From Norana najaformis (Eukaryota > Annelida > Clitellata > Crassiclitellata > Hormogastridae), in NCBI GenBank assembly GCA_964023275.1, contig OZ029921.1, positions 18,280,204 to 18,344,203 of the forward strand: a stretch of DNA of 64,000 bases. The letters run 5' to 3'. The first letter of the stretch is position 1, and each line of letters begins with the position of its first letter. The position numbers were made by a program, and so were the translations under genes. A model generated the notes under the pieces. That model worked only from the letters and a program-made list of their open reading frames with translations. It did no database searches and was not told where the DNA came from. This document shows positions 11,273-21,261 of this stretch, in pieces.

Positions 11273-11347
11273 ACGTTACACTGAATTGCGTTTAATGGCG
11301 TTGCACTGAATTTCGTTTAAGGGCGTTACATTGAATTGCCTTTAAGA
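11273..11347. repeat. 25-bp tandem repeat, three copies
   Basis: Three imperfect units of CGTTACACTGAATTGCGTTT type lie just 3' of the peptide exon, in its probable 3' UTR. Confidence 0.8.
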
Positions 11348-11821
11348 GTTAGCATTTGACAAATGCGAATGTTCACGCCTTCATGAGATGCTTAGGCGAT
11401 GGTTAGAATCAACAATGCCGTCTGTTTCAGTTGGTTTAAATGCTAAATTTCTGATTTAACGATGTAGTGTTATATAACTTACTTAGCACTATATATAGGC
11501 CTATAGTGCTTTAAAGCGCGTAACAATTCAAAGTTAGAGTGCAGTTTTGTCTAGGACTGCTTATAACATAAATTTCTGTTAGCAGCAGCTATGGAGTCTA
11601 TGTTGCATAGCTATTGCAGAACAATTTAACTTATAATGGCATGCAAGGCGTGCGACCTGTGATTTGCGGCAAGAAAAGACATATCGTGAAATGTAGGCCT
11701 GTGGGGTAAATAAATCTTCAGTGATGGATAGTCTAAATCAGTACATTGGGATGTTCCCCTTCCTTTCCAATATCACACCCTTGTAGCATATTTTTTATAC
11801 ATGTAGCTATTATTATCTTAA

Positions 11822-11851
11822 GGGTAATTCCGACATTTCTACAGCGCCCAT
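11822..11851 (-). mobile_element. Short LINE 3' tail remnant
   Basis: GGTAATTCCGACATTTCTACAGCGCCC is the reverse complement of the GGCGCTGTAGAAATC...AATTACG tail end. Only about 30 bp remain. Confidence 0.5.
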
Positions 11852-12700
11852 GAGCTAAAAAGTCAAATTTAGGAATCCGTGAAACCGAGCAGAGGGATTA
11901 TGAATTAAACAGTCGATGCTTTTCTTTCAGTTGGCGTTTGATCGGCAGAAGGAACAACTTCGTCTGATCGACCTGCCTCGTCTCAACTGACGTCAGTCAG
12001 AATTCCTGTTTCAGCAACCAACTGAAGTCGTTCCATCGGTTTACAACAAATTACCATCAGCGTCGAACTCCTTTTTGTTGAATAATTTGCAAAAAAATCT
12101 CGTGGACAAAATGTGGACAATTACGTAAAAAATATTGCCGAAATAGTTTTAAAACAATAAGCAGAATTGTGAATAGCAGTTTTACTTGCGGTCTTGCTGA
12201 TGAAAATGTCGGCTTCAGAGGTTTAGATGTATGAATCCAATGACTAGACCTGCATACATCCAACGGAGAAAAGACTTTGTTTCTTTTAAACGCTGATAAC
12301 TCACTCACAACCTTGACGCAATCACCTTATGGGACGAATAAAACATGTCCATAACAAAATTCAGAAGTGATTTCCAAACACAAAGCACGATGATCTTCCC
12401 ATGACCCAATCAACAATTAGCATAGTGAAAGATTTAAACCTGAGCAGTGTCACAATTCAGCACATCTTAGTGTAGTCTATGTATATTTACTCTCACAGTT
12501 AACTACGAGTTTATGATTATTCAAGCCTATATACGTGATAGACAAGCAAGAGAAATATGCATAACAATATTGCAACGGACATGCAGTTGGATTTGCTGAC
12601 AGAAAGTTCGGTTTCATCAGATGAATTGCTCATAAACTGCATCAGAAGTGCGCAAAATTATTCAGATTTGCCTGCTACTAAGTTACTGCGTGTACTTCAC
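11852..12700. other. No gene recognised
   Basis: A 73-codon plus-strand frame with ATG at 12,557 is the only notable frame. It has no recognisable domain and runs into repeat sequence, so it is not called a gene. Confidence 0.5.
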
Positions 12701-12830
12701 TGCGACACTGGAAGACTACGTGACTATACGACTACCTTTGACAGGTACTCAGGCCCTATGCTGTGTTTTCTTACGTAGAACGTGACTGCAAGACTATATG
12801 ACTAGAAAACTGCGAGTGTACCAGAGAGGC

Positions 12831-13108
12831 GACTACGTGACTATAAGACGATGTGACTTCATGTGTACTACGTGACTTCGTGCCTAGAAGACTGCATGAA
12901 GAAGCTACTACAAGAATGCTTGCGTAACTTTGTGGCTAAATACAGGACTACACGACTACGAAAGTATGAGACTACGTGACTATAAGACGATGTGACTTCG
13001 TGTGTACTACGTGACTTCGTGCCTAGAAGACTGCATGAAGAAGCTACTACAAGAATGCTTGCGTAACTTTGTGGCTATATACAGGACTACACGACTACGA
13101 AAGTATGA
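12831..13108. repeat. 139-bp perfect-looking tandem duplication in ACTACGTGACT-rich DNA
   Basis: Units 12,831-12,969 and 12,970-13,108 are nearly identical. Both are built from short ACTACGTGACTT-like words that continue in degenerate form from about 12,710 to 13,230, so an older minisatellite underlies a recent larger duplication. Confidence 0.9.
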
Positions 13109-13310
13109 GGCTACTTGACTGTTTGTGTAGTAATAGTTACAAGACAATGTGAACAGAAAACTTTATGACTGCGCGGTTTTGCGACTGAATGAGACAATGT
13201 GACTACGATACTTTGTATGTAAGAGACTACAATTGCCCCTCCAACTTCTATATCAATATCTCTACTAAATTTTGAACCGATTTTGAGCCTATGTCCCACA
13301 TCCCTCGCGT

Positions 13311-13349
13311 TACACACACACACACAAACACCCACACACACACACACAT
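13311..13349. repeat. (CA)n microsatellite at left edge of duplication copy A
   Basis: ACACAC runs end seven bases before the first duplicated base (13,356). Copy B lacks this microsatellite upstream. Confidence 0.9.
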
Positions 13350-13641
13350 AAATATCAACGGCAATACCAGGCTTAATTTGTTAAACACAGGACCAGTACT
13401 GGTAAAATATTTTTTATTATCCTTCAATTCAAAAGAAACAAGAAATCATCAAATGTTCACTATCATTGCACACTTAAGAACGGTTAACATATTGACAGAA
13501 GCTAGCTAATATATTCTGTAGAAAATTATTCTGTAATCTCATAGTTATTAATTGTTTTTACAGTGCAAATGGTGACAACTGCTACTTAAGAGGCTGGCTT
13601 CGGCGCATAGCTGTAAAGCGCCTTCGAAGGACATGCACTAT

Positions 13642-13985
13642 TGTACAGACAGTGGCGTACGCGACTTTTTAGGCAGGGACTTAAGTACCTGCAAGAATAC
13701 AGAAGTCTGGAGCAGCGAGCGTCGAACACGTGAAACCCCTAAAGACTAGTTGTCTGGGGAAGCCAACGCATACTGAAGCATTCTGTATGAAATTGCGCAC
13801 AGTTGGGTTAAATGTTTGTGCGACTTTTTTAGCCAAAGGTCCAGTGCCTGGGGCATCTGAGACAACGAGCGCGAAGACGCGAAGCCCATAACAAGTAAGG
13901 GTCTGGAGAACGTCGTAAGCTCTCCCAGGGGTGTCCGGGGTGGAGCCTCAGAATCAAATGCATTTTTCCAAAATAAGCAGACCAG
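13642..13985. other. Anonymous sequence with hAT-like end word
   Basis: CAGTGGCGTACGCG at 13,642 resembles a hAT transposon terminus, but I found no matching inverted end or target duplication. The 100-codon minus-strand frame over this area has no domain and is not called. Confidence 0.25.
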
Positions 13986-14401
13986 GATTGAATAAGTGAA
14001 ATCGGCCTGGAAAATTCTTTTTATTGTATGATGCTGGTATCCATCCATAGAGGAAATTCAAGTCATCGATGGAAGTACATCTCAAAATCTCTATGGATTT
14101 ATACGAATCCCAAAGTTCATGGTCTTGGTCTCATGGGGACCCTAAGTTTTATAAAAGTCTTATATACTGATTTATATGCTAAATTTACAGGTACAAATAT
14201 ACTGCCGTCAGCAACAAATTCATTAAAAAAATTGTCATGAAAAATAACCGGACTTGTTGTCTGATGTTCGAAGCAAACCTAAATTAGTCTCTTTAAACTC
14301 CTAACAAAACTGCGATTACTTTCTATGGTGCTATTAACAATGTAAGCTTGGCCGGTTCTTCATTGGTGGTTCCTGAGGACGCAGTGAGCTGCAAGGACTC
14401 G

Positions 14402-14668
14402 CTATAGGATGACACACCAGCCGTCATCAGATTTGACTTGTGCTTGTGCCGTGGAGTTCGTTCCTAGTCCCCGCGCCATACTTCCACCCCCGTTGCTATT
14501 GAAGGCGAAGGCAAAGCTTCCACCATCGCCAGAAGCAGAAGCCTGCGTTCCACAATTGGAATTGCTTAACTTGGTGTGTGCTCCGACATCACAAATGTTC
14601 CCACCAATGGCCAACTTCTTTTTGTTGGCATCATCGTCTTCGTCGTATCGCGGCTTAGATGAGCTCAT
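14402..14668 (-). CDS. Small CaaX-box (CVIL) Ala/Gly-rich protein, copy A
   Basis: An ATG-initiated 88-codon frame. Residues 9-13 are acidic (DEDDD) and followed by KKK. The centre alternates Ala with other small or aromatic residues (SFAFAFNSNGGGSMARG). The C-terminus is GWCVIL. CVIL is a classic CaaX motif and a terminal Leu favours geranylgeranyltransferase I, so the product could be prenylated and membrane-anchored; that is inference from family knowledge. There is no signal peptide or transmembrane segment. A T-rich tract ending TATAG about 17 bases 5' of the ATG could be an intron acceptor, which would place a non-coding exon upstream. The GGSMA..TN segment resembles the frames at 19,781 and 28,675. 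The frame is identical in copy B, which reflects recent duplication and is not evidence of constraint. Confidence 0.5.
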   Translation of the reverse strand: MSSSKPRYDEDDDANKKKLAIGGNICDVGAHTKLSNSNCGTQASASGDGGSFAFAFNSNGGGSMARGLGTNSTAQAQVKSDDGWCVIL

Positions 14669-14980
14669 TATTCAGTCGCTCCCCTATACATACAAAACAA
14701 TGTCTGAAGCTCACTAGCACGAAAATGCATGTAGGCCTAGTGTAGACTTAATGCCTATTCCTCAATCCATCACTGGCGAATCTGGAGAGGGCACGCCTTT
14801 CACGGTCTTTTCTATTTGACTTTAGGGTAAAGGCATGACCGAGGTGGCCCTACTTGATCCACCCTTGCATACTGTTTTGCCTTGTGGCACTGGCTGTCTA
14901 GACTCGTTTCAGGAAGGCATTGCCTCCCCTTTCGGGGATCCGCCCGGTCAGCACACACACATACACACACCTACACAGAC

Positions 14981-15035
14981 AATGTTGGGCAGCGTTGGCA
15001 CAATGTTGGACAACATTGGTCCAGCATTGTCTCAG
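14981..15035. repeat. Short AATGTTGG-based minisatellite
   Basis: ACAATGTTGGGCAGCGTTGG and ACAATGTTGGACAACATTGG units are adjacent. The same block occurs in copy B. Confidence 0.6.
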
Positions 15036-15102
15036 TGTATGTGCTGGCTGGGACAAGTCAACATTTTAGAAGTCGCAAAAACAAATTGTGACGAAACATG
15101 CA

Positions 15103-15103
<1 letters not shown>

Positions 15104-15147
<44 letters not shown>

Positions 15148-15370
15148 GACAATTTTTATAGCGCCGTAACACGGCCGAGGCCGAAGAAAAGGGCGCTGTA
15201 CATAAATTCAAGCGACAATAGAAAATTAACTACAGTCATACGATAAACAGAATTTAAATAGAAACGTTTTAAGCCCTTTCTTAAATGTATCCAAGGATGG
15301 AGCGTTCTTCACACGGTCGGGAAGAAAAGGGGCCTACGGATTTAACCAGTTAAAAAATTTAATGAGCGCA
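15104..15370 (-). mobile_element. Second LINE family: C-terminus, hairpin tail and (TTA)n end, copy A
   Basis: On the minus strand, about 15,340 to 15,240 reads LPDRVKNAPSLDTFKKGLKT then FLF, a standard L2/CR1-type reverse transcriptase C-terminus. It is followed by GGGCGCCC-region sequence, a CGGCCTCGGCCGTG core, GGCGCTATAAAAATTGTC and a (TTA)n run. The (AAT)n microsatellite at 15,104-15,147 is therefore the LINE's own simple-sequence tail. The hairpin uses the same AGCGCC/GGCGCT pair as the (ATTACG)n family, but the rest differs. Confidence 0.8.
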
Positions 15371-15410
15371 TGTTTAACCTATTGACTTGAATATAAGGGA
15401 AATTCAAGGT

Positions 15411-16253
15411 CGGCTAAATAAATGAATAAGCCCAAAATTTGCAAAGGGCCGTTTTCAGCAGTTACCCTTGATTTTTCCAATATCATTTACTAAACAGGGA
15501 CCAACGACAGGTGAATAGATCGACTGCGATACACATTACAATCATTAAGGACAGTAAAGATAATTTGTTTTCTGTATTTTTCAGTTTATCTAAATATCGC
15601 GATATCGGTATCCGTTTTCGGTTTTTACGAGTTCTTCATGCTTCAAGTTTGTAGGTTGACTTTGCTGTTGAACGGTGTATGCTTTGTACCTGCGTAGTGT
15701 GCAGTGCTTTACACTGTAACCAAATTGCAGGCCAGCGTTAAAATTAAAATTGTATTTTAGGTGCTCAACTATGTTAGTAATTAATTAAAACGTATGCAGC
15801 TCTGCACACGACGGCTGTTGCAGAATAAAGCAACTTTTTGAAGTGTCGTCTTTAATAGTACATTACAATAAGGTGCGCAACAAGCCCTTTATTTATTTGC
15901 CATCCAGAAAATTTTGCGATGCAAACAATTATGCCAATATAAAATAAATGCATCTGATAGTCCTGGAACAAAAGCACGAACTTCCGCTTTATATAGTACT
16001 CTTAGACCTATTTAACCCGATAAATTCATTGAAAAATGAGCAGGGTCGAGGCAATACGGTCGCTATTGAAAAACATGTATATTTACATTACGTCATCTAG
16101 TCTAGGATAGCAATGGACGTTAAGTTATATAATTATGAGATGTCGTTTTCAGTAGCCGAAAACAAATTATCACTATCACTCGACCTGAAAACTTTCAAAA
16201 ATGCTAAGGAATGTTAGTGAACGAAAAATACTATTCGTAAGGAAAACTAATAT
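15411..16253. other. Stretch unique to duplication copy A
   Basis: Copy B joins the equivalents of 15,410 and 16,254 directly. The block contains ATCGCGATATCGG-type sequence resembling the flanking 16,300-16,400 region, so deletion from B by recombination is as likely as insertion in A. It includes a dispersed-repeat piece at 16,014-16,075. Confidence 0.7.
16014..16075 (+). repeat. Dispersed repeat 'CGATAAATTCATTG', copy 1
   Basis: The core ACCCGATAAATTCATTGAAA...GAGCAGGGTCGAGGC...TACGGTCGCTAT is shared with 31,625-31,728 (same strand) and 56,694-56,800 (opposite strand). Confidence 0.8.
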
Positions 16254-17689
16254 TTAATATTTGCATTCTATGTAAGCCGACTGTTTAGTTTTTTCGTTGT
16301 TTTTCTTCGATTTTCGGTATTTTATCGGTTTTCCGAATATTGACTTCGGTGTCGATTTCGGTTTTTCTGAATATCGCAATATCAGTTCGGTGCCGGTTAA
16401 ACCGACCCACCAATATTTTATCAATCAGAAGATTAGCCTAATAATAAATGCTAGTAATTTAGAAACTAAAATAGGTATATATAGGCGAAAGTACTGCCAA
16501 CCAACAAGCCTAACAGTCGTTTTGTTTTTATATGACATTTGTGTCATTATTATTGAACTTAATTGTTTGTGATTTTTTAATTATTAATAACTTTAGCTAA
16601 GTGAATTAGGGCCTACTTGTTATCTTACTGTATTACCATACGATTAAATAGCTATAACTTCGAGTTGATGGCGAAGTTGAAAGTATCTTACCAATTCAGC
16701 TGAGAACAAACGAAAGAAATAATTGTTTTCGCTATGAGTAGCTTGTCATAATGCTTCTGCTAACACAGCTGTGGAGGTTATGAAATTTTATGCAGAAGAA
16801 AAATCCTACAGACGAGCGCCGCTTAATTATCTGAGGTTTTCTGACTAACACCTTGTCCGGCTTTTCCGGAAGCGTTTGAAAACCATTCTGTTCGATTAGT
16901 CGTGGTTTTGTGTTATCAGGTAGGGGGCGTGTGAAGAGCTTCTCTTGAGGAGGTGCTAAACAAATTCGCCATTACCATGGACCATTCGAAAGCAGAACAC
17001 AGTAGCCTTCCACAGGACTTCCACAAAGACACGCATAAGCCAACACGGGTAAAACAGGAAAACAGGTTGGGGCACTGACTAGGCCTATTCCGAAGTTCTG
17101 CTCTTCTCTCGCGTTGTAAATATTCTATTATTGTGCCATGCATTTAGTATCTTTGCTATATTTAAATGAAGAAGTTTGGTTTTTTTTCCTAGACATCATG
17201 AACTTCTCTTACATCCTTCTTAACCAGAAGAAGTCTGAACAATTTTGTCTTCTCTAATTGTGGCACGTACGCCCTACAACTGTCTACTGTAACTGATTTC
17301 CCTATGAAATGCATCACTACTGCATTTAAGGGTATGGTTCAGAGCAAATAAGTAAGTTTGTAGAACCTATAACTTAAAATTAAGCTTATGCGTAAGTAAG
17401 TAACCGAGCGGGTTCGACCATATTAGTGCACACAGCTAAACGTGTTCAGGAGGCCTACTGAGTGGTAGGGAACAACCGTTAATCATCACCCTAAACTTTT
17501 GCAGTGGTGGTTAATGGTGGTTATAAAACTGCAAGCAGGCGAATAGACCTATGTTATAGAACCTGGCTGACATAAACCGCGTGATAATCTGAAGTAGCTA
17601 CTCGATAACAAGGAATAAGAAGCATAGCAGCAACCACCCCCAGCGCGTGCAGAAAGGCACGCACGCACATCCAGAGTTTGGTATTTCTG

Positions 17690-18000
17690 AAAAGGTTTAT
17701 GCACGAATTTTCAACAGTTCCTTTACTTTCGTTACCCAGTGAGAATTGCAGACGACTACGTTTACTGGTCGAACATTCTTACTTGTACCTCAGGCGACGG
17801 CTCAGAACTATTTTCGGTCAGCAGAACAACTCTGGGCCATCAGGAGGTATGTGCAATGTAAAATCTTCGGAAACAATGGACACGAGCAGAGACTTTATGG
17901 AAGCATGTTGCTTCTTTACAATCGACCTCAAGACTTGCAGTTTTTATATTTATATCTGCTACTGTACTACTATGGTGTGTTTTCATTATTCGTATAATTG
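17690..18000 (+). other. Paired open frames conserved in both duplication copies (unassigned)
   Basis: Frames here and at about 26,489-26,799 translate similarly in two registers (for example GQQNN...MDT, or SAEQL..RRYVQ.KIF). Neither shows a domain or a clear splice boundary. Similarity follows from duplication and does not by itself show coding. Confidence 0.25.
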
Positions 18001-18424
18001 TATCTAACTGTAACAATTAGTTTAAAATTAAATGTTCGCTCGCATAGGGCATGTTTTCTTAAAACACTAGGATTAAATGAATTATGACTTCTGAAATTAA
18101 ATTTTCTTCTACTAATAACCTGATCTTTAAATATGATGTTTGGCAACAGTCAATACAAATGCGGCATAACGCTTGCTCATATAAGTTTTTTACATTTACC
18201 GTCTGGTATGCTAGAGCCCTCCAAATAGAGATTATAGCTGGAGATGCTGAATTGAGTGGTTCTACATAATGCTCTGCGACCCGCTGAACTGTGCGAAAAT
18301 CAGGTCCGAATCCTTCGAACTTTCGGATAAGACGAATCGTAAAGGATGACTTTAATGGGATAAAATGGCTAGACGAATTCTACCAGAGATAGACACCCAT
18401 CTCTGTCCATTTTCTGGTTTTAAG

Positions 18425-19262
18425 GTGAATTTGTAATCGTAAGCTCAAGATTTCTACAGCGCACAAAGAAAGCTAAGTCCCGGGAACCAGCTTATACACA
18501 GGCAATCAGTGAAAATAAAATCGATAAGCAGGTAAGTCAGATTCGGATCCAGGTCAAGATCCAGTGGTCAGACAGGCAGACAGTCAAACTACAGTATTGG
18601 AGCGGCGAGAGAGATAGGGGAAGAGGAGGAATCGGGATAGGATTTGTGGAAGAGGAGTGCTTTGAGTTTTGAAAGAAAGATCTGCGCAGTGATTGCAAGA
18701 AGTGCAATTTTCATGATGAGTTGACGGAAGGGCGGAGAAGTGTTACAGCGAAGAGGAGCGGGTTGAGAGGAGTGGTTGGATTGTAAATAACTGGAAAAGA
18801 TAGGAGGGTTGGGAGAATTAAAGCGTTTTGAAGTTAAGTAATAGAAGTTTGCACTCCATCCTTTCGGATATTTTAAGGAAGTGAAGTAATTTGAGAACAA
18901 AAGTGACGTGATGATGATAGGGGTTTTAGTGACAGCACGAGCGAGAGCATCCTGTATAGCTTGCAGGCATTTAATTTGGGTGGTGTCTATGTTCAGGAAA
19001 AGTTAATTGCAGTAGTCTAGTTTAGCATGGGCTATGAATGTGGATGGCAGCTTTGAAGTCAAACATCTACGGAATCTACAAAGGTCACGGATATGCATGA
19101 AACAGGAGCGGGAAAGATGAATGATATTTGATCAGAGAAGCTGAGGTTTTGGTCAAAAATCACGCCTAAGTTGAGTACAGAAGAATTAGTATTAAATACG
19201 TGGGTGGAAGCAGAGCACAGATTTGGGGAGATACAGTTAACTGGAATTTTGAAGCCAATCAC
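18425..19262 (-). mobile_element. CR1/L2-like LINE remnant, copy A
   Basis: On the minus strand, 19,262 to 19,059 contains NLGVIFDQNLSFSDQIS, a hallmark block of the C-terminal third of CR1/L2 reverse transcriptases. The region 18,900-18,589 holds the decayed terminal part (FLSKLKALLFHKSYPD). The AGCGCAC...CACAGGCAATCAG tail with ACGATTACAAATT lies at 18,425-18,520. It is interrupted by stops and frameshifts and is shared with copy B, so it predates the duplication. Confidence 0.8.
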
Positions 19263-19600
19263 AATACTTAAATCTACCCTCGTTTCCCAGGCTTCTCAGT
19301 ATTCAACCACGTCGTCTGCTTGCAGTTCTCTGGTTGCACAGAGAACTCCAAAACTGTTCTTGCAGAACAAATTTTGGAACTCTCTCCCCGCATTTGATGG
19401 TTCTGCTCGTTTTTTGTCTTACCTTAACCAGCTGGCATATCCACGGTAGGCTGTCTCCCTATCTCTATAGAAGTTGCTTATTAATTAATGATAATAATCT
19501 AAGGACACAGGTTGACTACACAAGTGAGAGACTAAGATCTTATTTAGTGTGGCCTATGACTGAAATTGCAAAAGTAGGGCGAGCAGACGTAAACTAAACT
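19171..19600 (+). other. LINE-flanking stretch, plus-strand frames not called
   Basis: Plus-strand frames of 87-92 codons around 19,334-19,449 contain 'NKFWNSLP'-like words, suggesting a further LINE C-terminal scrap in the opposite orientation. No gene is called. Confidence 0.35.
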
Positions 19601-19780
19601 AATAATTAAATCATGTGGAATAGACAAATGAAATGATTTGCCTACACGCAAGTCCGACAAATTTATGGGACGTAATGCCCGTTTCGTCCATTATGTCCCC
19701 AAAATTCGCCACCGCGAGTTTAAGGCTTGATCGTATGACTGCATCGCTAAGTTTTGAACTCTATGACTGTCTGTTTTAGA

Positions 19781-20422
19781 ATGGATGCTGCAGCGCGAAA
19801 CAAATCTGACCCAATCTGGACCGGAAGGAGAGACACTGGAGAGGCAGTTCCACGCGGCCGTGGAGGCACCGCCTACGCTGTCTCGGCTGACATGAAACAT
19901 CCCTTAACGACCACCCTCTACGGAAAAGAGGGCACTGAGGCAAAGAGAGTTACTGGGGCACGCGCCTCCGTTACTGTCACGGACCGACTTACCAAGACTT
20001 CGGCCGCTTCTTCGTTTGGACCGACGGCCACCTTTTCCAACTACGACGGGAGCTGGTCTGGAGCGATGGGAAGCCAGTGTCACACGACAGCAGGTCCAGA
20101 GGGAGCGTCCTCCATGGCAATCGGCTGGCAACAGGCCCAAGCCGTCGCCATCGCTCGAGGAGGAGGATACGCCACTGCCGCAGTGGCAACACACAGCGGT
20201 GGAGGAGCAATGGCTACCGGAACGAATGCCAGGGCGTTCTCGTGGAAAGCCAGTCCAGCGATGCTCAGTCTCTGGGATCGACTCGTGGCGAGATTCTACA
20301 ACTACCTATGTCAAAAAATGCATGCGTCCATACGCAGAGTTTTTATTTACATTTGGCCAAGGGTAACGCAACGAAACGGGGAACCAGAACTGGACAACGA
20401 CTCTCTACAAAGCAGTGAATGA
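19781..20422 (+). CDS. Ala/Gly-rich exon protein, copy A (function unknown)
   Basis: The frame follows CTGTCTGTTTTAG (AG at 19,778-19,779), a strong intron acceptor present identically in copy B. ATG at 19,781 is used as a provisional start; the true start may be on an upstream exon. It encodes 213 residues. Residues 1-70 are polar with Arg/Lys and Thr. Residues 80-155 are rich in Gly, Ala, Ser and Thr with alternating small residues (QAQAVAIARGGGY, AAVATHSGGGAMATGTNARA). Trp occurs at 13, 92, 116 and 155, with a single Cys at 100. After residue 160 the tail differs from copy B but keeps DRL...YN.L.QK. No signal peptide or transmembrane helix is seen. About 166 codons align with copy B without an indel, while flanks carry many, which favours coding. 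Confidence 0.5.
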   Translation: MDAAARNKSDPIWTGRRDTGEAVPRGRGGTAYAVSADMKHPLTTTLYGKEGTEAKRVTGARASVTVTDRLTKTSAASSFGPTATFSNYDGSWSGAMGSQCHTTAGPEGASSMAIGWQQAQAVAIARGGGYATAAVATHSGGGAMATGTNARAFSWKASPAMLSLWDRLVARFYNYLCQKMHASIRRVFIYIWPRVTQRNGEPELDNDSLQSSE

Positions 20423-20724
20423 ACGGTACAAAGTGCACTTAAAGCTACAATAGACTGTTAATCCCTAGAAAAGACATTGTTTCGTCAGATCGTCCAGCTT
20501 CTTCTTTATATCCTGACATATATAATTTGCAGGAATAAATTTCCAGCTAGAAATCTTCATTTATGGACCTATGAAATTATTTAGGTAGAAATTAGATAGG
20601 CCTATGATAAGTTGTTATTAGTTTTATTAGTTTACCTTCCGTCCACTATCTCTCTACCTTTCTCTTTCCGGTCATAGAAAAATAGACGTCAGTAGGCCTA
20701 TCGCTGAGAGATTCCGTTTTCAAT

Positions 20725-20778
20725 CGGCCGTGCAATGGCGCTATCTAAATTGTCTTATTATTATTATGATTAATGTAA
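20725..20778 (+). mobile_element. (TTA)n-family LINE 3' tail, copy A
   Basis: CGGCCGTGCAATGGCGCTAT, AAATTGTC and TTATTATTATTATG match the tail of the element at 15,104-15,370 in the opposite orientation. The equivalent in copy B is 29,735-29,780. Confidence 0.7.
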
Positions 20779-20902
20779 TATAGGATAGCCTATTATATGC
20801 ACAATTCGTCTTGATTTTGATGATAATCGAGAATTTCGACCAGAAACTGTTCTGCTTCTTAATAAAAAGAATTTATTTTATCGATTTCCAATGACCGGTT
20901 AA

Positions 20903-21181
20903 CTAAAATTCCCGAGCAGAACGCAAAATGTTTTCAACAGCGAGAACACTTTCAAGATAATAACGCAAGTTCGCCTGATGTCTTTGAAACAAAACATGGT
21001 CAGCTGGCGCATCCGCATGACGAAAGGAGAGCCTTTCTATTCGATATGATCCTTCGTTGTATTTTATGTATATTGGGTGACATAAAAAGCTCTTCCTCCG
21101 CGAAATCTTCTCTTGCCTGCTCGAGACTCTTTTCAGGTAGGGCACGATTAGGAAGCGTCCCCATCTAAACTGTGCAGTCAT
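20903..21181 (-). other. Candidate minus-strand exon conserved in both copies (unassigned)
   Basis: An open frame of 92 codons starts MTAQFRWGRF. Its relatives in 29,890-30,150 keep RHADA..HVLFQR in one register and AREDFAEEELFMSPN / AREYFAAKELFMSPN in another, with frame changes between copies. No known domain is recognised. It marks the right edge of the duplication. Confidence 0.3.
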
Positions 21182-21261
21182 GTTCGGAGGGAGGGAGATG
21201 AGAGGGATTCGGGCTTAGGATAGCCCTGCGAGAGTGCACTGGCGCAACCGTCGGTTCTCCC

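Larger units (their letters stand above)
13356..21185. repeat. Segmental duplication, copy A
   Basis: Homologous to 23,003-30,152 in the same orientation. From 13,356 to about 15,100 the offset is constant (9,647) and only about two base differences are visible. From 15,148 to 15,400 identity is a little lower. Beyond about 16,260 the copies are diverged, with many substitutions and indels. Copy A has about 845 bp (15,411-16,253) absent from copy B; copy B has a LINE-containing stretch near 27,225-27,560 absent from A. Homology ends near 21,185/30,152. Confidence 0.95.

Noticed and set aside
13746-14048. 100-codon minus-strand frame, identical at 23,393-23,695
   Set aside because: Identity is explained by the recent duplication; the translation has no domain and the DNA looks like degraded repeat.
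14835-15161. ATG-started frame of 101-108 codons in both duplicates
   Set aside because: It runs through a CACACA tract, an AATGTTGG minisatellite and into the LINE tail; no support for coding.
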